Below are positions 23,004 to 35,214 of a DNA stretch of 64,000 bases, piece after piece. A model generated the notes under the pieces. That model saw only the letters and a program-made list of their open reading frames with translations. It was not told the origin of the DNA and searched no databases. How positions within the stretch are numbered: position 1 is the first letter of the stretch; every line of letters starts with the position of its first letter. The stretch is from Spizellomyces sp. 'palustris' (Eukaryota > Chytridiomycota > Chytridiomycetes > Spizellomycetales > Spizellomycetaceae). The position numbers and the translations under genes are program-made. The DNA lies in assembly GCA_006535965.1 (NCBI GenBank), contig QEAR01000019.1, positions 231,543 to 295,542 on the forward strand, written 5' to 3'.

Positions 23004-24197
23004 TTGGAAAAGTTTTTTTCGAACGACGAGTATGAGGTTGGGAAAGGTTTTTTTTGTAGTAGCCAAAGACTAGCGATGGTAAAGTCAAAGGAGGAGGAGA
23101 AGTGTTGCGATGAGGCAGACGAGATGTGTTCGTCTCTTATGCTACCTCTGTTCGGAGCACTCCTGGGGGGGACGTTCGATGACGGGGGGGTTGATTACTC
23201 TGACCGAATAAAAAAAGGAGAAACTGCAAGAGCGCGCGTGCGTGCCGGTCGTCGAAAAAAGACCTTGGTTTCTTTGAGGTTTTTCTTGGTTTCAAGCGTC
23301 CAACTCCTGCTGCTTTTTGCTTCTTCCTGCTGAGGGTTGCTTTCGACCAGATCGCTCTTGTGATAATGAACTCCTTCTGAAATCGGTTTTTGTGGCCGTG
23401 CGTTGGGGTTTCGCTCAACAGAATCTTCTTTTGCAAAAGAGAAAAACACCGCCGCAAAGCTCCGTTCCTCCAAACCTCCCCTATTTTGATTTTTTTTCCT
23501 AAACAAAAAACGTCCAACGAAAACTCCTCCCCCAAACCAGATATCTCTTCAAACCATTAAGCCCAATAGTTGGAAGGAGAGAGGAGGGAGGGGGGAAAGC
23601 AAACGGCGAGCCCTAAAACGCAATTCGCACTTTTGGGGGGGGGGGAAAAGTGAAAGGTTATCTGAAACGTTGGGCTGAGACACGGGGTTGACCGCAAAGG
23701 GATTCGCGCCAACGACTGCGGCACAATTTCAAATTCCCCTGCGGCGTTTTAATTCATTTTAAAAAACACAACTCGTCTGGTAAACCACAAAAGAAACCAC
23801 ACGCAGGATTTTTGGATAGGCCCGACAAACAAAAGATGGTTGAAGGGGGAGGTGTGAAATGAGTTTTAAACTTTTGGCATTTCAAACACGTTCAAAAGCT
23901 GGGGACAGCAAAGAGCTGGCATTCAGCACACTTGCACACGGAAGAACATGGAAGAAGTAGAAGAAGAGGAACTTCTTGTTTTTTGCCAAGATATGGTAAT
24001 CATACAGAAAAGGAAATGGCATATCCGTTGAATTAAATAATTCTACAAGCAAAGAACGAAAAATGACAAAAGACTGCAAAGGACGACAACAACGCAGCTG
24101 CAAAGTCCTATTACCACACAGAGAGGCCATCTCTAATATGCTCTACCTAAAATATACAAAAGAGCAATGACACTAATATGTGCTCAGTTTATCAAGA
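23004..24197. other. Intergenic with purine-rich and poly-G tracts
   Basis: Contains a polypurine stretch near 23571-23600 and an 11-base G run at 23635-23645. No supported gene; the long frames at 23137-23535 are low-complexity artefacts on both strands. Confidence 0.55.
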
Positions 24198-25541
24198 TTA
24201 CCATTTGACACCAAACCGCTTTTTCACCTCTGCTTCCTTCTCTTTGCCTTTTTCTTTAATACTATTCGATTTAGATTCCATAGCCTCTTCACCTAGCCCA
24301 TCCACCCCAACCTCCCTCCTAACTACTTCTCTCCAATCTCCCCCAAGTATCTCCACCCGTCCACGCACGTCAGAGCTCAAAAATACTTTTGCAACATTCC
24401 ATCCAATAGTCAGCAGCATCGTCTTTGGAAATATATACAACCGCTCCAGATGATCAGGATAGTGAGTCTGGAATGTTGACAAGAGCAATTTGAGCAGCGC
24501 TGGATCCTTATTTTGGGGGAGAATGTCCATACGAGATATAAGCAGGGTTAATCGCGTATCTAGCTTTCCGCTCTTTTTGGCCTTTTCCACCACCGAGATC
24601 AGGTATCGAACTGTTCGCTGCAATTCATGCTCGTCCTTGCACATGACGTGGCGTGCCGCTCGCCAAACCAAAATGGGCAGGCCATCCTTGGTCTGGTGAG
24701 GGTGAAAGTAGAGTTTGTGGGTTCGTTCAATGTCCGAAAAGTCTTCGGTAAAGAGGGAATCGTAGTCATTTTTCCGCCGCCATTCAAGTGTAGATTCTAG
24801 AGCTTTTATAGCATCTTCCTCTCGCGTTCTAAAGGCGCCAGATCCAACAACGAATTTTGAAATGTGGGCATCACTAAAGGTTTTGAGAAGCGGATCATGG
24901 CCGTACATTTGCCGAATCTTTTGTGTAAAACTTAAAAGTTCGGCATCTTTATCTTCTTCCACTTCCACTTGCTCACTCTTCACTGACGACGGAAGGAGAG
25001 ACTGCGAGTTCTGATCTTGTTTATCAGCAGCGGCCGCCGCAATAGCAGCAAGCACCCCAACCGCCTCCTTCCACTCTACATCCCCATCAGGATTCACTAA
25101 AGTCGAATTTGAATCCGACGATGAATCAACATCCCACATAGGAGCGCCACCAGCAGCATACGTTCTCGGCCCACCCACCCTCTTTTCCTCCTCTCCCTTC
25201 TCGCATTGATAGGCAGGTGCAATAAGAGACCCCCCAGAAACAGAAAATGGCCGCTCTTTATCCGCGGCGGGGATTTTCTCAAAACGTGCAGGTAAACCAG
25301 ACGCCTTCTTGTCAATCTCGACTACCTCAGTCTGCATTCCCACTGATACACCCTGTCTTCTTGCCCTCGTTCTTATTCTTTCCACCATTTCCACACTCCA
25401 CTGTTGAACTTGCACAGCCCGCTCCTGACCTCCACTGAACACCCACCAGGCAATGACTTCACCGACTTGCAGCCAGGTCCCCCACCGCCACGCGACAAGG
25501 AATAAAAGGAGAAGAATATAGTCACTCACAGTGGAGATCAT
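24198..25541 (-). CDS. CRAL-TRIO (Sec14-like) domain protein with N-terminal membrane anchor
   Basis: A 447-residue single-exon protein. Residues 5-40 are hydrophobic (YILLLLFLVAWRW, VGEVIAWWVF), a likely membrane anchor. An acidic, disordered region follows to about 190. The CRAL-TRIO_N segment (FVVGSGAFRTREEDAIKALE, then LEWRRKNDYDSLF) leads into the lipid-binding CRAL-TRIO domain (DGLPILVWRAARHVM, LTLLISRMDIL, HYPDHLERLYIFPKTML, then FLSSDVRGRVEILGG). The Tyr-Pro-Asp-His-Leu-Glu motif is diagnostic. Sec14-like proteins move phosphoinositides or other lipids between membranes. A membrane-anchored form may work at ER contact sites; that is inference. It ends in a Lys/Glu-rich tail. Confidence 0.9.
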   Translation of the reverse strand: MISTVSDYILLLLFLVAWRWGTWLQVGEVIAWWVFSGGQERAVQVQQWSVEMVERIRTRARRQGVSVGMQTEVVEIDKKASGLPARFEKIPAADKERPFSVSGGSLIAPAYQCEKGEEEKRVGGPRTYAAGGAPMWDVDSSSDSNSTLVNPDGDVEWKEAVGVLAAIAAAAADKQDQNSQSLLPSSVKSEQVEVEEDKDAELLSFTQKIRQMYGHDPLLKTFSDAHISKFVVGSGAFRTREEDAIKALESTLEWRRKNDYDSLFTEDFSDIERTHKLYFHPHQTKDGLPILVWRAARHVMCKDEHELQRTVRYLISVVEKAKKSGKLDTRLTLLISRMDILPQNKDPALLKLLLSTFQTHYPDHLERLYIFPKTMLLTIGWNVAKVFLSSDVRGRVEILGGDWREVVRREVGVDGLGEEAMESKSNSIKEKGKEKEAEVKKRFGVKW

Positions 25542-26037
25542 TTCTCAACGTTTTATGAATTCAGGAGAGAGCTTGCTGTGAACTTGGGTTTGTCTAAATA
25601 GAGTTGGAACATGCGACTTGGCAATGGGGGGGTTTGCGGCGGCTGTGACGTGGAGAGTCGCGTAGAGGGGTGAAACCGAGGACCCAGGACTAGGTCCGTG
25701 GTAGAGCCCGGAAACGGTTTGTGGCGAGCCAAGAGGTTGAGAGGCCTAGGGAGGGCCAGCAAGAGGATGCGGCGGCGACAAGTCTGTATAGAATAGTCAG
25801 CTGTCCTCCATCCCCATGTACCTCGTAAACGGCAGAAAACAAGGCTGAATTTTGGCCGGGCAAAGTTGCAGCGTGAGATCTGCACAGCCCATAGGAAGCT
25901 AATGTATCCATAAAAGGAAAGAGATTACGTAGCAGACTTTATCATTCTATTTGACATGACTACCTTTCATATACACTCGACGACCGTCCGACAAAACAAG
26001 CCCAAATATACACAGCAAATCTATCCATTATATCCCC
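25542..26037. other. Intergenic
   Basis: Promoter side of the CRAL-TRIO gene and 3' flank of the GATA gene. A 110-codon antisense frame shows no domain. Confidence 0.5.
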
Positions 26038-28106
26038 TCAAAACGCACTCGGACCACCATTCCCAAACTCCATTCCAAAGCCATGGTATCCCTTCAAACT
26101 CTCATACTGATATTCCTGCTGTGATGGCTGGGATTCCGGGACTTTGACACCACCATTCCATACTACAGTAGAATTCCATTGTCCATTTTCATCTATTTTC
26201 ATCTTTTTGTCCATTCCTTCACCTGCAGTTCTCGCAGAGGCAGTTTCATATCGCTGGCGTTTGCGAATGATGTCAGATTTTAACGATAGGGGACGTTGCT
26301 CTTGGTGCAGCTTGAGACTACAAGTATTCAGAATGTTAGTCAATCGGTCGTCAAAGCATATCAGAATCCCTGTGCAGTGACACTCACTAGAGACCGCAGG
26401 CATTACATAACGTATTCCCGTCGTCATCCCTTCTCCAAAGCGGTGTTTTAGTTGTTTGACAATTGTGGCAACACGCTTCCTGAACTTGGCCAGCGGCATC
26501 TTTTCGATGGTCACGAGGGCGCATTGACTTTGGTCGATGAGCATTGTGCAATTTATAGTACAATCCGCAAGCATTGCACAACAGTTCGTCATTGACAGAC
26601 CGGCGCCACAATGGTGTTGATGTTGCTGCACAGTTTTGGCACTTGCCATCACCAGATGCTGCAGTTGCTCCGCCAGCTTTTGGTCGTGGTGCGGATGGAG
26701 TGGGGACAGCAGATTGGCGAGAACTTGATCGCCGAGGCGCTGTTTTCTTTCCGCTTGGCTGCGGGAACTGGGGAACGGACAATGGTGTAGACGATGGGGC
26801 GGCCGCTTGAGGTACAGGTTGTTGAACTGGGACGTTTGATGCGGACATCATATCTGATAGTGAACCGTTTTTCAAAACAGAATACGACTCCGAATTAAGA
26901 CCATAGCCATAGGAGGACCAATCGGCTTGAGTGAGCCCCGTCGTAGCTGGCGCGTAATTGTAGCCAGTTGACATTGGCTGCTGATAGCCGTGGGAGTGCA
27001 ACGGTGCAGAGGGTGGCAGTGATGTTCGATTCGATGTTGAAGGGACTGACCATTGCTCTCGTCTAAGAGAGGGATTACGGGCGGAAGAACTAGAGACGTG
27101 GTAAGGGGAAGCGGTGGGAGCAGTTGTGCACATTTTGGATTTCGAGTTCGAGGAAACGCCAGTTACAGGGTAGGTATACTTTGAAGCTTGCCGCGGTTCT
27201 CCAGTTCTCACATCTGATGGCATAGATGAGCTGGCAGAAAGGTTTGTGCGCGTGAACCCAAGAGAGTCAGGTACGGATGTGGTGGAACTGCAGTGCTCCA
27301 TCCTTTGTTGATTCGAAGATGCACAAGCACCTGGCGCCGTCTGCATTGCCCATGACAAGGCGCTGTCGGCGAATGGGTCATCCTGAATGTGCGGAATAAT
27401 AGTTGCATCCATAGTCTTCCCAATTGGCGTTGGCAACCCACCAGAGGAGCTGATAGACGATTGCAAGTCTTCAATGTTCGCCAATCCAATATCTGCGTCT
27501 GCACCCGAGTTTCCAACACCAGTTCCCACATTCCACATATCTAGCAAGTTATTTCCAAAGTCCATCGCAATTCCAAGATCCATCCAATCATTCGACATGT
27601 CTGTCTGGTCTAGAAAGTCGGTGACACCGGATGGTGTTTGAAGAATAGAAAGGGCAGTCTGCTGTGCTTGACATTCCGCAAAGATCAGCTTTTGCTCCAT
27701 ATGTTTTGGCTGTGCATTCAAGTCCTTTCTCGCGAGTGGTACAGGAGCGTTTCGCGGCGAAACTTCAGAATCCTTCTCGCTAAACCGCTTTGTCGTCTTG
27801 CACGAAATCTTTTTGAACTGAATTTGATTCATCTTTTTGGTTTCTACCATGACTTGATGCAGATGCCACAGCCTCCAAGAGAGATTCTCTAAACGAGAGC
27901 CATTCTCCAAAGTGTCCTTCACCTGTCCCACAAAACAAATTCAGTGAATATCATTCACCTGCATGTCATTTGTTATCCATATTGCAACCCACCTTTGTGC
28001 ATGTTTTCCAGGTGGTAGCAAAATCATCACCATTGTCTAAATTGGCGAACGGAGCAAACTCGCTTTCGTGGTCCTGCCCCTTCACTTTTAGAAGGATGGC
28101 GGGCAT
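26038..28106 (-). CDS. GATA transcription factor with two zinc fingers, 3 exons
   Basis: A 642-residue factor. Exons 28106-27993, 27922-26388 and 26317-26038. The N-terminus (TWKTCTKVKDTLENGSRLENLSWRLW) is the DUF1752-type region of fungal AreA/Nit2 nitrogen regulators. A long Ser/Gln/Pro-rich activation-type stretch follows. Two C-X2-C-X17-C-X2-C fingers sit at about residues 466-490 and 523-547, each with TPLWRR and CNACGLY. Finger 2 is split by an intron at GLY|LKLH, in frame. Each finger is followed by basic residues for GATA-site binding. AreA-type proteins normally have one finger; the SreA-type iron repressors have two with a Cys-rich spacer that is missing here. A nuclear role in nutrient control is likely. 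Confidence 0.93.
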
Positions 28107-29045
28107 ACTGTAAGCGTCGTCTGCAGAGTGTAATGGAAGGGAGCAGTCGATGCCAGATTACAAGGCAACGACGACGGTTGGAAAAAGGAGAAGGATGAAA
28201 GCCGTCTCGCCAACCTTTGGAATGGTGTAAGAGGAAGGAAATCCGTACGAGAGTTACGCAAAAACACGCAAGGGACGGCGGAGGTTTTGAGAAGAAGCCC
28301 CAGCGGGAATATTGGAAATCACCAATGAAAATGCATTTTTGCCGATTTCGATGGCACGTTTTTGCCGCAGTTCACGTGAGGGCATTTGATAAGGCATGAC
28401 CTAATCATTGTTTATACGTAACGAGTGCGATGTTTTTGTGGGAGACAGCACCCAAAGTCCAACGATAATAACTTGCATATAGAAAGGAGGAAGGACCCAG
28501 CTGTGTTTGCTTATGAAAGGCATTTGGTGAATCGTGGCTGCTAGTGCATCTCACCTGTTTCCCCCTTCGCCAGTATCGGAAACACATCTGGTAAAATCGG
28601 TGGCATTTTGAACAGCAGCTTCGTAGACCAAACGACTCAGTGCCCGCCGCAAGATTTCTCACACCTCCGGTTCAAAATAGCTTCAACATTGTGGCGGGCA
28701 GGGTAGTGGGGAAAGTTTGTAGGGAGCGAAATGTCCTGAAAAATTGAGAATCGGGAGTGGTGTGTTCGGTGCATTATAGCGACGTTCTCAAGTGCCGGAC
28801 TATGGTCTAGGATAACTGCCATCTCTCTCTCCCCCAGCAAAATGTGAATAATAAACAGTACGTTCGCAAAATGCGAAGCATGGAAACGATTCCAAGAACG
28901 CAGGGAGTCGAATCTCCGTCTCGCCATCACTATAGCCGAGTTGGTATATTTATTTCAATTGGCAGGACATCCCACTACGCAGCCCTTTCAGCAATTCCCA
29001 AAAAATTTGAATCCGGAAAAGAAAAAGAATATCGGTCAACCCGTA
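28107..29045. other. Intergenic
   Basis: Promoter side of the GATA gene and 3' flank of the FAM72 gene. Only weak frames. Confidence 0.5.
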
Positions 29046-30131
29046 TCAGCGACAAACTCCATCAAATGTCTCCATCCAATCGGCATCACGATCGGCATAA
29101 GGTAAATGTGCCCAGAGTAGTTTATGCGTGCCTTTTTTCCGTTTGAACCAAAAATGAGTGCCTTTCTTCAAATGACAACGTGTGATCATGCTTGCAACTC
29201 ACCAGACTCATCAAACCTCTCGCTTCCAGCTACAGCACTCTCATGAAACATCCAAAAGTGCCCATTGTGGCATGCGGACATGCATTTGGTGCAGGGAGTT
29301 GTGACATGGTAACCAATTACGTTCCCGCTATAATAAGGAATGCATGAGCTTTATGTTTTCAAGTACCTGTGGTTATCATAAGCCCCAACTCACCATCCCA
29401 AACATGCTACATCACGAATACGACATTGGCAGTTGCGAGTGAGGTAATCTTGGGCAACGAGTTGGACACGCCTAATGGTTTGAGATGTGTAAGCAGAGGA
29501 AGGAAACCGGCACAAAATGCTTTGGAGCAAAAAGAAAAACTCACCCTGAAGGAATTGTATCCGTTGAAAACAACTCAATCTATCCAGAATTAAAAGAGTC
29601 AGTAAATTACATGCCACCTCACCCAGAAAAATGACCACATCAACTGACCCTGGTATCAGCCAGCAGAATGGCCTTCATTCCTCTTTTGCAAATGACTTGT
29701 TCACAGAATCTACATGATAGCAGACACACTGCTTTGGCCTTGAAGCTTGGGTGCGTGGACAATGTGGGTGGCGTTGACGAGGTAGGAGGTGATTCAACCG
29801 ACGGCGGTGATGCGGAACGAGTGGAACTTGGGGAATGAGACACACCCCAATTCGATGACGACCGAGGGTGATTTGACCATGGCATTTGGAACTGGTATGG
29901 TATGGGATGTTGTTGGAAGACGGAATGGTTGGGTGGGTGGGAGTATCTCTCTCTTCTTTCTCGATTCCATTGTGATGGGATCCCGACTGGACCAACGACC
30001 ATCCAGTTGTCGTTCCATTCTTGCACGGGAAATGGCATTTCCATCCATCGCATGTGGAGACGAGCTGCCCTGGTTGGTGCGGGGATGTAGCTGTGTTGCT
30101 GGGAGGATAGGGCTGTTCCTGATTCTGACAT
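29046..30131 (-). CDS. FAM72 family protein, 5 exons
   Basis: A 268-residue homologue of FAM72. Exons 30131-29649, 29579-29545, 29471-29394, 29327-29203 and 29131-29046, all joining in frame. The first 130 residues are a Ser/Pro/His-rich extension not found in the animal proteins. The conserved core follows: [77 protein letters not shown], and the ending HKLLWAHLPYAD. The paired Cys residues (CxxC) suggest zinc binding. Human FAM72A binds the uracil-DNA glycosylase UNG2 and lowers its level; whether this holds in fungi is unknown. The donor of intron 1 (GTCAGT) is slightly unusual. Confidence 0.88.
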
Positions 30132-30959
30132 GGCTTTAAGGAGGATGATGGGTGTCGAAGTTGCCAGTCGAGGTTTCAGAAGGGAACAGTCGGAAGAAAA
30201 AGAAGTCAAGCTGTGAATGTCATAATAAACGCTGACATCCGGAGAATTCCCAACACATTCAAATGCAACGATCTTACCAAAGTGTACTAAAAAAGCTAAA
30301 ACATCAAACTATCCCCCATTCGACCCCGCAGGATGGGAGAAACCCGCTCTATTGAGCCAAAAAACCCCGGACTGACAAAGCAACATTCTGCAGAAAACTT
30401 CCGAAATGAACAAAGCGATCCATTCGGTACTATAGTACTCAGAACCTGACGAACTAAAAAAGATCCCCAAAACAAGAAAATATCCGGGCCCCATCAAAAC
30501 ATTCCCAAGGCACCTGAGATTCGATCTAAATCTCCGAAGATTACCTCACATGGCTTCCATTGCTATCCTCCACAACCGCTCCCGATTATGCCTGGCGAGG
30601 GCCTTGCCGTCAGTTACAGGGCATATATGACTGCAGCATCTTGATTTTGATCAGTAGCCAGCTTGTAGTGGCCCTGAACCCTGGTCGGAGCTTTTGTCTC
30701 TTCATTTCATTGTGCATGATGTTCACGAGTCATGTGCACGAGACATCTACCGCGGGTAGAAAACCACCTTATCGGAGAATTTCGCAGAGTTAATATGTCA
30801 GATTGGCTTTTGAAAAAGTCCCGAGTCAACTGGAACGTCCGTCCTCTGTTTAAAGTGAGTGACATGATATGAACGATTGTCATTCAGGGTACTAAGTAAT
30901 AAAAAATAAAATACTCTACACATAATAGTCCAGTCGACCCTCCGCCGACAGCCTCGCGT
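30132..30959. other. Intergenic
   Basis: Promoter side of the FAM72 gene and 3' flank of the GT14 gene. Nothing recognisable. Confidence 0.5.
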
Positions 30960-33725
30960 CTAGTAAACACTATAGTCTGATCCCTCCCCATCCCAAAACT
31001 TTTTATCTACCGCTTCAATCTCCTCTTTAAGCGCCCCATCAACCTCCCTTCGCCGATCGTCCATCCACTGACGAATACCTTTTTCCCATAACGAATTAAT
31101 CTTTCTCACAAAAAAGAATTCCCGAGGTCGCTTGCTCGCATCAGCTAATTGTGTCGAGTTGAGGGGTAAACTGACTTCCACTTTTCCGCCTGGCTCCAAT
31201 TTGCCTTCGTCTCCGTTCTTTAGCCAAATGGGATGCAATGCCCCCTTTTCGAAATATATAAACCGTTTGCAATCGTTGATGACTTTATCACTCCACCCCC
31301 CTTCTGCGCTGCTTTTCGCCAAAGCGACCATCCCAAAGTAGCTTTCGTCTGGAATCCAGCTGTGCTCTGACCAAGCGAGAAGGTCATGAGCATCTTGGCT
31401 GCTGCGGAGGTACTGAACAAATGCTCGTGGGAGAATCATCCATTGATGGTGCTTAATAGATCGGAAGCGGTGATCCAATGGGAACCGGCGTTCGGGCGCC
31501 GTGGAAGGAGTTCGAACGGATGTACGAGATCGGGTCAGGAAGAAAGGCCGCTCAAGGCGCCATTCGATTTCAGAGTCGTACCAGTGTTCAATGTACGCTT
31601 TACCGGGATCTCGCTGGGAACATACAACAATAGGTGAGCTGCTTTGATAAGGTACATGGCCGACACATGACGAGTGCTTACCTCCAATATGGCATGAATA
31701 GCCTTCGAACTCCTAACAGGATAGTCGTACCCACTCAAATTGATCACATAATCCCAGTCGGCCAGATCCATCAGTGTGAAAAACCCCTGCAGCTGCCCAA
31801 AGACGATACTACTTGCACCCCAATTCATGTTGAATGAATTTTCCATGACAAATATATTGTCACTATTGGCATACACCTTGTGTGTAATCAACCACTTATG
31901 AACCTCTGCACGGAAATCCGAACGCTTAGCATCGACGTGGATGAGGAAAACGCCATCTTGATCGTAGAGGGCATCAAAGAGCGTGGAAAAGACGTCTAAG
32001 CGTTCGTGAACGAGAAGCAGATACGCAATTTTATAACGACGTCGGTTCGGGAGAGGTGTAGTTGGGGCAGAATGGCGTTGTTTGGGTGGTGGGTCCGAGC
32101 GATTTTTGATGAATTTTAGCGCACTGGATGAGGTGTCTGTCGGCGCAAGTGCGTTGTTGGACGCTTTCTTGTCATCGGCCTTACTGTCTTCTTTATCTTT
32201 GTAGTCATCTTGTAGGGCTGCATTGTCCTGTTTTCCAGTAGGTACGGCAGCTCGTCGAATATGTCCCCCACCCAGTTGCTTTTGTCCACTAACAGGGGTA
32301 TTTCCAGGGCCCTCTAATGTCAGCTCGGGAAAATAGGCCGTACCGTTCACATGCAGCAACCACATTCCATCGGTGGCAAGCGCATATTCATTTTTGCCAT
32401 GAGCTGCCATGTAGCACGCAAAGCGCCGCACAGAGGTCGGATCAAATGATTCATGCTCTGCCCATGACATGACATTATCATACACTTTTCGTGCGAGTGT
32501 ATCAATCATATTCGCTGCCAAGAGTCTTGAAGGATTCGCTGTTATGAGGTTGCCACCGAGTGGAGCTAAAAGTATCGCGAGCAAAAATTGAACGGGATTA
32601 AACAGATCGTTCATGACCACCGCATGAATAATCTTTATTGCAACAACACTAACCGATATGAACCCAAGCGTTAAAGTCTGCTCCTTCCAGCGTCTTACAC
32701 CATTTGAAACCCGCAAGCCTCACTTCTTTGGTGGCGTACATTTTTAAGGCGAGGTCGGGATTGAAAATCCGGGAAGAAGGATCCGAACTCTCTTGAATCG
32801 TGAATATTCGATCCAATTCCGCCTTTACCGTTTTGTCTGCTTGCTGTTTATCTGCATTTACTCTTTCCAGTTCGGATGCTAGCTTCTTTTCATACTCTTT
32901 TTCTATTGTCTGTCGCTCGACACCAATGTGCTGCGCAAGTTCAGCTTCTACTAGTTGCTTTTGTTCGTTCTGTCGTCGTTCGCGATCAGCTTTAACAGCG
33001 TTTTCAATCTCCTTTTGGAGATTTCGCTTTAATGCATCATACTGCTCTAGCAAGTATGCAATTGTTTCATTGGAATTCTTTCCTGGGAATAGGCCTGCCC
33101 GCAGGCCATCAGGTCGGGACATGGGACGCCGTGAAGGATCAGAATCGGGAGGCGGGACAACTGGGTTGGATGTGTCGGCGGAGCCCGTTATGGGATCTGG
33201 TAGTTTAGCAGCCGGTAAACGAGAGTTTCCCCTTCCTGGAACGAGTCGGGGCTCCTCTGAGCGACCTGCCTCGACATCATGATAAGATGAGCGATCGTCC
33301 GGACGCTCGTGTATAGAGACTTGCCCCGTTGGGAATGTGTGATCTTCTGGATCGTTTTGGTGCTGCACTGCTGGGGGTCCCGCAGAAGGTGACGTTGTGG
33401 CGCGTATCACATCCCGATAGCCTCGTCCGGCAGGTCCACTCAGAAGAACTGTGTATGCTACAAAGCAAATGAGGGCAATGCATATGACGCCGCGTAGGCA
33501 GCCTGGTCTTCGTAATCGTTTTAGAATGGATGAGGGTGTCCCAGCAGGAGGCCCGCCTCCTCCGCTAGCTTTCCCCATTTGGCGAAAGCTTCTCCGTCCG
33601 CCCTGTATAATGCTGGTCGGCGGTCGTTTGTCGTTCTTGTCACTGTTGCTGACGGCCGTTGCGAAACTGGTCAATGCCGCAAAAGGCGAGCTACGATCTA
33701 ACGTACTCTTTTCCAAGCCGAGCAT
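30960..33725 (-). CDS. GT14 glycosyltransferase (core-2/I-branching, xylosyltransferase-like), 3 exons
   Basis: An 860-residue type II membrane protein. Exons 33725-32654, 32538-31682 and 31613-30960. A cytosolic N-terminus of about 75 residues precedes one TM anchor (GVICIALICFVAYTVLL). A lumenal stem follows with a Lys/Glu coiled coil (about 225-310). The GT14 domain has KIAYLLLVHERLDVFSTLF, FLIHVDAKRSDF, the core WDYVINLSGYDYPVRS, HHQWMILPRAF and WIPDESYFGMVAL. The family adds GlcNAc or xylose to glycans or proteoglycan core proteins in the Golgi. A Lys/Asp/Ser-rich insert just before the domain is peculiar to this copy. The acceptor is not predictable. The overlapping frames at the first splice (32649-32716) are resolved by a 115-nt intron. 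Confidence 0.9.
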
Positions 33726-34992
33726 GGTCTAACGCAAGACTTTCAAAGTCCGATCTATCTATCCGCGACAGCTCCTCAACGGGTATACGCCAAGACCTGC
33801 CGACAATATATAACATGAAAGGGACGTTTGTCCGAACGATAGCGAAATCAAGACTGCATATGATCGGAACGCAAAACGAAAAAAACCAAAAGACGGTAAA
33901 GGGAAGGAAATCGGGACGTGCGCAGCTTGCAGAGGGAAATCGATGCCATTAAAATCCAAGCAATCAATTTTGTATCTAAAGAGTCGCGTCGTCCGATCCG
34001 TCTTTTGCTTTTGCGCAGTAAATTAACTTGATCGTCTTTTGATCGTTTTTACGGCGGGTGAAACCAACGGCGACAATTGACGACGACCACGGCACGGCAA
34101 TGGCTTCTGTAGCTTCTTGGGTTTATTCTCTGTGCGGAACCAACAATGATAAACTTGATACATACACGTATCGCAAATGACTACAAGGGGATAATGTTCC
34201 ATTAATTCATTTATACGAAGGGGGCCCCCTTATTATGCCTGACATGTGTCAACAGCCTGTCCTGGAAAAGTCGAACATGCACTTTGTCAGGCCCGTCACG
34301 ATGCGAACAAAAAGTTGTCTGCAAAAACCACGTCTTGCAGCTCGGGTACTAGACGGTGTTGCGTCAGGGGCGCAATGATCGGGCATTGATCGGGGCCAAT
34401 GCTGCAATAGGCGATCTTATCACGTTCTTTAAAACTCCAAATATCACCGATGATGCTTGCCTAAACTGTCGGACAAAGCATTCGGTAGGAGAAGCTATCC
34501 CTCCGCACATTGGTCAGCTTGAATGCTCATTGCTCACAACTCTATTACTCGCGTTCAACATGCCTTACTGGCGGAGTGTGCATTGTCCGTCCTAGATGTC
34601 TTGACTCCAATTTGACATGGATTTAAAGTATGACTTCAGGTCATGGCTGGTGACTGCTAGGCATAAAAATGTTCTATATGGGAAACGACCCGATGCCAGG
34701 ACGTCGTCACCATCAACCTTGGTAGATCCTAATGCAACCTCACAGTTTTTGGGGCCTTTTTCAATAGTCGGCTAACACACACACTCTCCATCTATGGGAC
34801 AGCTAAGCCAACAAAAAAAAAGCTGTGAGGGATCATGGTGCCTGGCGTCGTCCGGACAGCGACGCCGACATCTAGGTAGTTTAACAGTACTGGTCTTTTG
34901 CCGTTATTTTCAATTCCCGTTGTTATATAGCTCTTGACCGATTAGTGTGTAAAGAATCGCATCATCTGCGAACATTTTGTTTTATATCCCTT
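33726..34992. other. Intergenic, about 1.3 kb
   Basis: Promoter side of the GT14 gene. No supported gene; a 79-codon frame at 34356-34595 has no features. Confidence 0.5.
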
Positions 34993-35214
34993 TTAATTTT
35001 TTGACCCGTCGTTCCCAGCATGATGAGGATCGGAGAATTTACCATTTGGCTGGCCCGGAGCGACGTCTGAAAAATGGGCGGGAAGCTGCATCTGGAAAAT
35101 GGGCTCGCTCAATAATTCCGCTGGCACTCCAAAACCTCCTTGTTGGTACATAGGTCGGGGAGGTTTTTCTTGCTGATTAGACCAGGCAGGGTTAACGTGA
35201 AAGGTATGATCCAT
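34993..35214 (-). CDS. Small hypothetical Pro/Gln-rich protein (weak)
   Basis: A 73-codon frame with ATG at 35214 and TAA at its end. Composition is plausible for a disordered peptide (RPMYQQGGFGVPAELL, then FSDVAPGQPNGKFSDPHH). The frame stays open about 80 nt upstream without another ATG. That could mean an unrecognised 5' exon. No family recognised. It would be divergent from the Sid2 kinase gene. Confidence 0.3.
   Translation of the reverse strand: MDHTFHVNPAWSNQQEKPPRPMYQQGGFGVPAELLSEPIFQMQLPAHFSDVAPGQPNGKFSDPHHAGNDGSKN

Noticed and set aside
23137-23535. Overlapping frames of 103-132 codons on both strands
   Set aside because: Low-complexity purine/pyrimidine-biased DNA opens several frames at once.
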